From the NCBI GenBank assembly GCA_002690445.1, contig NZER01000173.1, positions 1-12,273 on the forward strand: a stretch of DNA of 12,273 nucleotides. Reading direction: 5' to 3'. This document shows, piece after piece, positions 8,801 through 12,273 of the stretch. This DNA comes from Candidatus Pacearchaeota archaeon (lineage in GTDB: Archaea > Nanoarchaeota > Nanoarchaeia > Pacearchaeales > GW2011-AR1). The notes beneath the pieces were generated by a model. That model made no database searches. It saw only the letters and a program-made list of their open reading frames with translations, and was not told the DNA's origin. The first letter of the stretch is position 1, and the number at the start of each line of letters is the position of its first letter. A program made the position numbers and the translations under genes.

Positions 8801-11736
8801 ACATCTCTGAGTATCTAGATGATGTGGAGATAGGTGGGAGCAGAAAGGTCCGTCCTAAGATGCCTAGTGGCCTGGAGATACTCTATGTCCCTCGTATAAT
8901 AGATATGACCTCTAAAAAAATGAGGGCCAAGTCGAGACGCTCTATCCCTGTACTTGGCAAGCTGCCTGGACAACTTAGAGAACGGGGCTATGACCACATG
9001 CGTGGTGGTGAGAAGGCTGGAGAAGAGTACCTCAATGACCCAATCAGTGCATTGGGGAAGCTAGGCACGGGACTCTACTCATATGTCGCTGACAAGCAGT
9101 TTGAGACGGCATTCGCAAAGTTCGGTGTAAGTACCGCGAACATGCATGAAGGCGTGAAAGTTGGCGATATAATGCTGGCTGCTATAAACGATCCTGACAA
9201 TGCTACTAAGATACCCCAGGAGTACTTTGCAGCTGTTGCCGCCCGCTATAGTGATGACTGGACCACCCTCATCAATCGTGGGTTTCATGATGAAGCAGCC
9301 AGGAATGAAATGAGGATACTGGTGCAGGAAAAGCGCTACTGGTACGAGAAAGAGCTGGAGGCTATTACAGACATTGGGTTCAAGCGCAAGGGTGTAGTCG
9401 AAGAGGGTGCAGAGAACTTCGTTGATATAAATAGCAGATTGGCCGACATGAACTTCGAGAAGGATGCTGTGAAGGAGCTCAGGGACTATGTGAGAAATCT
9501 AGAGACGATAGATGGGCCCATAATGAAAACCTTTGGTCTTTGGTCCTCAGTGATACGGACCCTCTCAACCACCTTTGACTTGGGAGTTCCCCTTATTCAC
9601 GGGTTTGTACTTCTGGTTATGACCCCACAGATCCAGGCACAGAAGGGTGTAACTATGTACAGGGGTATTCCACAACGGGGCATCCCAGGTACTAGGGATC
9701 TCAAGAAGTCGGTACTAGAGGCTCTGTCCTGGCACAAGTCTCCCTGGTCAGTTGCTGTTAGGGAGATGATGCTTGCTATCATTGACCCACAGAACGCACG
9801 CAGATACAGGGATGCTAACCAAGACTGGGTCCGTGAGATGTCCGAGGCACACATACCGTTCTATGGAGGCGAGCTGGAGGAGATCTCGGGGCCGGTCCTC
9901 GGACGGTTAAGGGATATAAATGTTGGTGTCGGGCCAGTAACTATCGGGGGAGCAACTCGAAGGGCAGAGGCAGGTTTCAATACAATGCTCGATGTAGGAC
10001 GCATAGAGTTCTACAAGGCCATGCGTCCCTTCTGCACTACAACCGAAGAGGTAAACGAACTAGCTGCTGCTGTGCTAAAGATCACTGGTGGCCTGGACCC
10101 GGTCACAGCTGGCATAACCGAGCACCAGAGGGCAATAGAGAGCTCGTTTATCCTGTTTGCCCCGATGCTCCGTCGTGCCACTGCTGCCTTGGTTTGGAAG
10201 GCCATGGAAGGAACAGCTTTGCTTCCAGCTGTTGCTGTAGGTAAGGCCTCTCTAGGCATGGAGCGTCGACAGGCTTTGAAAGCTATAGGCTCTCTAATAA
10301 CTGCTGCCACTGCCTTTGGGATGATGGTCCACCAATCTGGTAACAATAAGAACGTGTTCAATACCCAGAGTCCAGACTTCATGTCAATGAAATTTGGAGA
10401 CTCCAGGGTTGGTATGGGCACACCGTACTACTCACTGATGCGAATGGCTGCTGATCTTATAAGCCAACTCAAGGACGACCCTGCAGGTCTAAAGAGGTTT
10501 GATCTAGAAGACCATGCTCTCCTTAAATGGGGCCGGTCATCGCTAGCTCCAGGCCCAGGCACAGTGGTGGACTTCATACATGGACGTAACTTTATCGGTG
10601 ACCCACTCCGCGATGCTGACGGATCCTGGAATAAGCTGGACATTGCCCGGTATCTGGGTCGACAAAGTTTCCCCTTCTGGATCGAGTCCGTGACCTTTGA
10701 CCACCAGGGGTGGAATAAGATAACCACTATCGGTGAGATTGCTGGGCTAAGGACCTCCCCCCTACCTAGGTCTCGAAAGATTAGGCATCTTCAGGAAGTA
10801 TATATACAGACTGACATGTCGGATCCGGATCTCGTAGCGTGGAGGAATAGCCAGTACAGTCAAGGTCTGCCCGTCACACTGGAAGAGGCTCCGAGGATGT
10901 TAGTCAACCGCCTGGATAGTCGCCACGAAGACCTCAGGACAATGAAAGATGAGATGCAGGCCCAGCGGCTCTTCCGTGGCAAGGAAGACGTAGCAAGGAA
11001 GGACACGTATATCCAAGCACTTGTGACAAATCGGGAATCAGTTGATAAACAGTTGGCTGGCTTTGCTGCACAGTTTGACACTGGCCTGATCAGTGGCAGG
11101 GACCTCCGTAAACACGAAGCAGAGTCTGCCGCCTACCTAAGAGGTGCCCAGAAGTCTCTAGGAGATCAGTATGAGGATGTAGTGGACGGCCTGGATGTAA
11201 GGCGCCAAGGTAGATTGACGATGGATGAAGGCTATCTGGGAGACCTTGCCTATGACAAGTACCGGGCGGAAGTCACTGCAAACCCGGAGATGGTTGATGA
11301 GTACGGTAACTTCCGACCAGCTCAGTTTAGGCTCCTGGAGCGAAGCTTCCAGAATGAGCTCAATAACCAAGAGATATGGGACTACATACAGGCTCGTAAG
11401 AAGGACAACAGAGAGCTCCCTCAGACCCTCAAGGAGCTGAACGAAGCTCGTGAGCTCCTGATGCCATACTGGACCCTGTACAACCAGATATGGGGAGAGA
11501 ACTCCTGGCAGGCAAAGCTGGTAGCTTCCTACTGGGACCTGCGTACTGCTGCTTCCAAGGACAGGTTTGAGGCAGCACACCCACGTCTACCTGCCCTCAT
11601 AGCCAAGTTGAGGGATAGGCGCCTCCAATACAGGCGTTCGAATAAGATGGCTGACGATGCCCTAGTCAGGTTCTATGACTACATGCCTGTGCAGGGACTC
11701 TTCAAAAAGCCTGGATCGACGGTTCCATACAGATGA
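2890..11736 (+). CDS. Giant phage polyvalent-type virion protein, 2948 aa, with embedded ART-like and tyrosine-recombinase-like domains
   Basis: This single uninterrupted frame encodes a protein of about 330 kDa. Seen in order: residues 1-250 with a DPLNLVPFAWIG motif near 201-212; a very basic helix at 274-297; an ADP-ribosyltransferase-like domain at about 628-802; a WW-like strand motif at 893-917; a tyrosine recombinase catalytic-like domain at about 945-1200; an unassigned region with a possible decayed second recombinase copy at 1478-1715; a Gly/Pro linker at 1771-1783; helical segments from 1800 to 2200; a conserved C-terminal module at about 2200-2640 with hydrophobic helices near 2231-2245 and 2462-2480; and a helical tail to 2948. 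Known of such families: phage and conjugative-element polyvalent proteins string effector domains together and are thought to travel with the DNA into the new cell. Inference: this is a virion protein ejected with the genome, comparable in role to the large internal proteins of podoviruses. I find only one cysteine (C2382). I see no lysozyme, transglycosylase or polymerase motif. Domain calls rest on motif recognition only. Confidence 0.8.
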   Translation: MADRFKTDGALTVPATALDLTNVEELEELSTYLAEKNQFVKPFTHDDLVNLSQDEARQRFEQASQSVTVAPDEQKEEGRNWFLGMMGSLFKSVSKIPGVEETLEVGGKLLAPIAIPGELGAASQWGALQAIIPGESEYERHLKAAKESRGMGSGSWRNLPIISTIDFWRNPVKMSQARIEAWHATEGMLWGSKFAMEMIFDPLNLVPFAWIGKGARTAMAVQRMRQGGKLFIRPGVPFKVGVKGGGFRGDTFSSEGMYRRAKAGQFPFGSMAAEKRIARREKWLKKARKKGTLRVVEQIINEASPDPIPITADDAAAVQHLHDVMEQYGTSSMQDMEIVLYNLTKSAKDEINPSEAEKIAGQVVDLQAAITAGYRNDLLRTDTGVIDKPNSVYISQAASFVTPDALAHDLDLMGIGVTWQETAEETAAAVARLGDIPEDLPLETYPELLEGLVRPRITKAPVHTINEILDKGDYVEPMGSIEAIEALEKGEILLYRKLGREFDPNTKFFDDEQNVLLDDYGPHGIEDYLSNHGMLREDFPRKTIPAPSPEDLPLPRRDIYGDEELDFPAISKLLYKWADEAEAELPNRMYIEEKTRIEAKERAMERGLKLFAEEDAYLMAPDEETQIFVDIWHGTIAPRMTWETAGVTGYRPSGLPYLDPDLGAVGLGAQGARSLPESGMTPLHVGTEKAAQDWLTGQAWAPEDIVPFSGGGRNPRVIGQPMVLHKPYGSIDEPISDLMANEGPIWSQKYGYGDQPTGPQTVRWYQKLQQQGYDSIVYRNETEDAGSISYIVFYPEQAIKEGQARRHALEAMREPLEEGRPFGIGGGVPRFQRPMRLAGEHSDELLRSLAQNDANEAARKLSQKVDQEKALPEGTNDPIHDESLGDYPKDTVWKEVVTEDGTFVEYYNSVTGDRVDPLLGNGTDYIGPELLKKIRDAMHRRVGERPGGEHAYLLASARFGTPMVNRMYSAEGQIFSMYEKTGIRVGELSRLFNAKNSDGSDGWYNPVDGVLRDLDDEINPRIYLRQVGEGDQLIKEAVRILTPDGKKFLVDYIEKVRSHLLELQPWTRDGSLASDWNKVRDPKTGRAKKDLIVPKKEVQKRVLNGETRPNPVDSPEQIFIDQFGYGMTPGRAALVSKHIGDESALLGIRYTGSSLRHTFGQGLVAAGYDHDTVGTLLGHFGRENLVHYYNTVSLLRMVDEGLSSMPDDVTDFIQEVRDILSDKTVELPWTLVGKDRAHLGILLAKYDLAYAELGRNKSGVPNASYKWSRIGPSHDNKGNYTPYASKQRSLNHAEAFLLLWKHGRPYAKHLEQVTTGEFKDWHERAKEAYLTISARLHAAESVSGYIAQADIIGMVRPDAVKGLRQHDALYQLLSSKSAAGKNGAILNAANMHKELKPLRPTDLPKEFYVRRKSGLDAEPSSGAYIDLDDAVFNELEKLAGEASLRIGWLNDLYEHSVTGKGAWGRSAKEVHKHSVIYPLSSIWRGGEGPIRRLLIRGTEGLGLESKASWITHAAIPGDDGKIVAWEIRRIREIVGGHVYLYSRHATENQRTPIDKFDSKGKKGQGLGVNANVKTIAPDQFGEFPEWQGIGQSSVRPEHVHDVGPRGREEWSNEYVARVISTLNGKRGTAQERKAGGSSKFYHRDKGEGRVGTRELMGVLGITRGKKKFGGHSLWNEFLEKSILVPKMVTPGEAAASKGKKQTGEIDHYEFNQAIKDEGQRIEFERDYPIEAGGIGAGGEGRPPVYEGPGFVPDDEANHLDQITDAFHRDYGGQGGRGGPGGPGLDLPEGHEFMPNGDRWGGIPKDVTSHASDMPDSNYRKWTTGRMHRWVRMPIEWGWGQVAGRTPYVAVINGHRAANAAARARGAMIEDRLAYAAKKEIFHLSRDGRSQNVQLGPKINQHPAMQAMGGMERQLAEQQKEARRFQNILETPLPDILSGDYYMLTRRQLKFYMEYHEIRARLIDMPRRTGHDISEYLDDVEIGGSRKVRPKMPSGLEILYVPRIIDMTSKKMRAKSRRSIPVLGKLPGQLRERGYDHMRGGEKAGEEYLNDPISALGKLGTGLYSYVADKQFETAFAKFGVSTANMHEGVKVGDIMLAAINDPDNATKIPQEYFAAVAARYSDDWTTLINRGFHDEAARNEMRILVQEKRYWYEKELEAITDIGFKRKGVVEEGAENFVDINSRLADMNFEKDAVKELRDYVRNLETIDGPIMKTFGLWSSVIRTLSTTFDLGVPLIHGFVLLVMTPQIQAQKGVTMYRGIPQRGIPGTRDLKKSVLEALSWHKSPWSVAVREMMLAIIDPQNARRYRDANQDWVREMSEAHIPFYGGELEEISGPVLGRLRDINVGVGPVTIGGATRRAEAGFNTMLDVGRIEFYKAMRPFCTTTEEVNELAAAVLKITGGLDPVTAGITEHQRAIESSFILFAPMLRRATAALVWKAMEGTALLPAVAVGKASLGMERRQALKAIGSLITAATAFGMMVHQSGNNKNVFNTQSPDFMSMKFGDSRVGMGTPYYSLMRMAADLISQLKDDPAGLKRFDLEDHALLKWGRSSLAPGPGTVVDFIHGRNFIGDPLRDADGSWNKLDIARYLGRQSFPFWIESVTFDHQGWNKITTIGEIAGLRTSPLPRSRKIRHLQEVYIQTDMSDPDLVAWRNSQYSQGLPVTLEEAPRMLVNRLDSRHEDLRTMKDEMQAQRLFRGKEDVARKDTYIQALVTNRESVDKQLAGFAAQFDTGLISGRDLRKHEAESAAYLRGAQKSLGDQYEDVVDGLDVRRQGRLTMDEGYLGDLAYDKYRAEVTANPEMVDEYGNFRPAQFRLLERSFQNELNNQEIWDYIQARKKDNRELPQTLKELNEARELLMPYWTLYNQIWGENSWQAKLVASYWDLRTAASKDRFEAAHPRLPALIAKLRDRRLQYRRSNKMADDALVRFYDYMPVQGLFKKPGSTVPYR
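4771..5295 (+). other. ADP-ribosyltransferase-like domain (residues about 628-802 of the giant protein)
   Basis: The segment begins with the hydrophobic strand and WHGT (H633, T635) typical of the first conserved motif of PARP/diphtheria-type ART folds. A central TPLHVGTEKAAQDWL (681-695) resembles the second motif, with H684 near the usual Tyr. The end reads YDSIVYRNETED (773-784), then SYIVFYPEQAIK (789-800), which matches the form I associate with ART domains of polyvalent phage proteins. If active, it would transfer ADP-ribose from NAD+ to a host target. Caution: the residue just before YIVF, where the PARP-type Glu sits, is Ser789, so catalysis would have to use E781 or E783 or be lost. 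Confidence 0.6.
5313..5339 (+). repeat. Perfect 10-bp inverted repeat with 7-base loop inside the giant gene
   Basis: TCTAGAGGCT at 5313-5322 is the exact reverse complement of AGCCTCTAGA at 5330-5339, separated by seven bases. It encodes part of ALEAMREPLEEG just after the ART-like domain. It could fold as an mRNA hairpin or be a symmetrical binding site. No U-tract follows, so it is not a terminator. Confidence 0.85.
5722..6489 (+). other. Tyrosine recombinase catalytic-like domain (residues about 945-1200)
   Basis: Box I is YEKTGIRVGELSRL (978-991), giving catalytic Arg I as R984. A strand-turn-strand region with I1034-K1035 and AVRILTP (1037-1043) fits the beta-hairpin with the catalytic Lys and the usual R-x-hydrophobic strand. 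Box II is SSLRHTFGQGLVAAGY (1153-1168), giving Arg II as R1156, followed by TLLGH (H1179) and HYYNTV with Y1188 nine residues after that His, the same spacing as in XerD. The order and spacing R, K, R, H, Y match the integrase family. The usual His of HxxR is Ser1153, so activity may be altered. No clear SAM-like core-binding domain is recognised upstream. Confidence 0.75.
8200..8238 (+). repeat. Gly/Pro-rich linker with three 9-bp units
   Basis: Residues 1771-1783 read GGQGGRGGPGGPG. At DNA level three near-identical 9-base units (GGAGGCCRA type, with one base difference in the first) run in tandem at 8209-8235. The linker separates the enzyme-like central part of the giant protein from the helical C-terminal part and is probably flexible. 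Confidence 0.7.
9487..10809 (+). other. Conserved C-terminal module of large phage polyvalent proteins (residues about 2200-2640)
   Basis: Signatures in order are TTFDLGVPLIHGFVLLV (2227-2243), a segment around FYKAMRPF (2374-2381), SSFILFAPMLRRATAALV (2418-2435), a hydrophobic helix at 2462-2480, PDFMSMKFGDSRVGMGTPYY (from about 2495), and then SSLAPGPGTVVDFIHGRNFIGDP. From memory these correspond to the FAPR, DFGKI and 'P...G..FIG' pattern repeated near the C-terminus of very large phage proteins. Two hydrophobic helices could contact the membrane or pack inside the particle. Function is not established; a structural or DNA-ejection role is inferred. Confidence 0.5.
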
Positions 11737-11738
11737 GC

Positions 11739-11767
11739 TTGACAAATAGCTTGGACTATGGTACAAT
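11739..11767 (+). promoter_or_regulatory. Sigma-70-type promoter, near consensus
   Basis: TTGACA at 11739-11744 is the exact -35 consensus. TACAAT at 11762-11767 has one mismatch to TATAAT. The spacer is 17 bases, the optimum, and TG at 11759-11760 one base before the -10 adds an extended -10 element. The -35 starts three bases after the stop codon of the giant gene. Transcription should begin near 11774-11776, leaving a leader of about 115 bases ahead of the scaffold-like gene. Confidence 0.85.
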
Positions 11768-11786
11768 TACAGTTAGTGGGATAAAA

Positions 11787-11802
11787 CCTCTTCTAACAGA
11801 GG
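11787..11802 (+). promoter_or_regulatory. Small leader hairpin
   Basis: CCTCT at 11787-11791 pairs with AGAGG at 11798-11802 around a six-base loop. It lies about 12 bases after the predicted transcription start, a place where a 5' stem can protect an mRNA. It is short and could be chance. Confidence 0.4.
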
Positions 11803-11827
11803 ACTCCACAAGGGTAGCGAGAAAACT

Positions 11828-11837
11828 GCCCGCGGGC
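11828..11837 (+). repeat. GC palindrome GCCCGCGGGC in the leader
   Basis: This is a perfect 10-base palindrome of pure G and C, far richer in GC than its surroundings, between the two leader hairpins. It is too tight to form a hairpin by itself but could be an operator-like or dimer-binding site. Confidence 0.5.
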
Positions 11838-11844
11838 CCTATTC

Positions 11845-11870
11845 GAAGCTGCGGTAATGTCCGCGGCTTC
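11845..11870 (+). promoter_or_regulatory. Strong 10-bp hairpin just upstream of the scaffold-like gene
   Basis: GAAGCTGCGG at 11845-11854 pairs with CCGCGGCTTC at 11861-11870, with one G-U wobble and a six-base loop. The stem ends ten bases before the ribosome site of the next gene. Only a broken run of T (AACTTGTTTA) follows, so an efficient Rho-independent terminator is unlikely. A processing, stabilising or translation-control stem is more likely. It could also act as a partial terminator for read-through from the giant gene. Confidence 0.7.
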
Positions 11871-11890
11871 AACTTGTTTAAGGGGGACAT

Positions 11891-12273
11891 ATGGCAGAGG
11901 ACACAGATTCGGTGGGTAACCAGACAGAGTCTGCGGAAACCCCGAATGAGGCATACAAGAGTCTACAGCGGAAGCTAGAAGCGTCCCGACGTCGTGAGCG
12001 CGCGTTGATGGAGCAAAATCTAGCCCAAGTGGAGATCCAGGCACAACTAGAGGCTTTAACAAACGGCAACCAAGCCATGCTCAAAGTCCTGGAGAAACAG
12101 GGTCTGATTGATGATGAAGATCTCCCTCAGGCTCAACGTGGTACCCGCGTACCTCCTGACGCCTCCTCAGCTCGAAGAGAGATTGCTCAAAATTTGTTCG
12201 AGGCTGAAACCTCTTGGGACGATCCCTCGATGGACAATGCCCGAAATGCCTGGGCTTCTGGTAGATTCAAGGA
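11891..12273 (+). CDS. Putative scaffolding protein, N-terminal part (runs off the window)
   Basis: The frame starts at ATG 11891, preceded by AAGGGGG at 11880-11886 (four-base gap), and stays open for 127 full codons to the window edge. Residues 1-21 are acidic and disordered-looking. Residues 22-70 form a likely coiled coil (heptad-like Leu, Ile and Val, with an RKLEASRRRERALMEQ basic stretch). LIDDEDLPQ and a disordered acidic segment follow, and then SWDDPSMDNARNAWASGRFK. A small, acidic, coiled-coil-rich protein with its own strong promoter, directly after virion genes, is typical of phage capsid scaffolds. The DPxxxxAR.AW.SGR tail resembles patterns I recall from such proteins. The major capsid gene would be expected next. 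An alternative is another helical structural protein. No cysteine is seen. Confidence 0.6.
   Translation, partial: MAEDTDSVGNQTESAETPNEAYKSLQRKLEASRRRERALMEQNLAQVEIQAQLEALTNGNQAMLKVLEKQGLIDDEDLPQAQRGTRVPPDASSARREIAQNLFEAETSWDDPSMDNARNAWASGRFK

Noticed and set aside
11158..11580. 140-codon minus-strand frame
   Set aside because: It lies wholly antisense to the well-supported giant gene, has no credible ribosome site, and its Leu/Val-rich product is what a shadow frame gives. The same applies to the other minus-strand frames.
2890..11736. Intein or self-splicing insertion to explain the great length
   Set aside because: The protein has a single Cys and I found no convincing N-terminal splice block with a matching His-Asn plus Cys/Ser/Thr end.
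11845..11880. Rho-independent terminator after the giant gene
   Set aside because: The stem is strong, but the following bases (AACTTGTTTA) are not a T-run, and the stem lies downstream of a promoter that must read through it to the next gene.
11733..11978. 81-codon + strand frame starting in an ATGA overlap with the giant gene's stop
   Set aside because: It runs across the promoter and leader stems and overlaps the first 88 bases of the scaffold-like gene in another frame. Its product is basic and has no recognisable pattern.

Overview
The window looks like part of the virion-structure module of a tailed dsDNA bacteriophage or prophage. Everything real is on the + strand, coding density is near total, genes abut or overlap by one base, and there are no RNA genes or insertion sequences. 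The host cannot be named. CTAG is not avoided, and ATA, AGG and CTA codons are common, so an enterobacterial host seems unlikely, but this is weak evidence.

Layout: (1) the last 33 codons of an unidentified gene (to 104). (2) A 927-aa cysteine-free protein (107-2890) with an acidic N-terminus carrying a perfect 40-bp in-frame duplication, a globular middle, a Gly6 hinge and a long helical, Ala/Gln/Glu-rich C-terminal half. It is probably an internal virion (ejection) or other structural protein. (3) A giant 2948-aa protein (2890-11736) starting at GTG with a one-base overlap, of the 'large polyvalent protein' type. It joins a conserved structural C-terminal module to embedded enzyme-like domains. 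(4) A 154-bp gap with a near-consensus promoter and a structured leader. (5) The start of a small acidic coiled-coil protein (11891 to window end), probably a scaffolding protein, with the capsid gene presumably beyond the window.

The most notable content is inside the giant protein. Residues about 628-802 look like an ADP-ribosyltransferase-fold domain of the phage polyvalent type (WHGT near the start, YRNETED and SYIVFYPEQ at the end). About 145 residues later, residues about 945-1200 carry the box I and box II signatures of a tyrosine recombinase: R984, R1156, LLGH with H1179, and Y1188. The HxxR histidine is replaced by serine. A weaker pattern with the same box I to box II spacing occurs at 1478-1715 and may be a decayed second copy. 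The C-terminal third (about 2200-2640) has the conserved signature I associate with large phage polyvalent proteins.

Working model (inference): genes 2 and 3 form a translationally coupled pair of virion proteins delivered with the genome. The giant one would carry an effector (ART-like) and a DNA-strand-exchange or DNA-binding domain (recombinase-like) into the cell at infection. The strong promoter after it would give scaffold and capsid their own high-level transcription.
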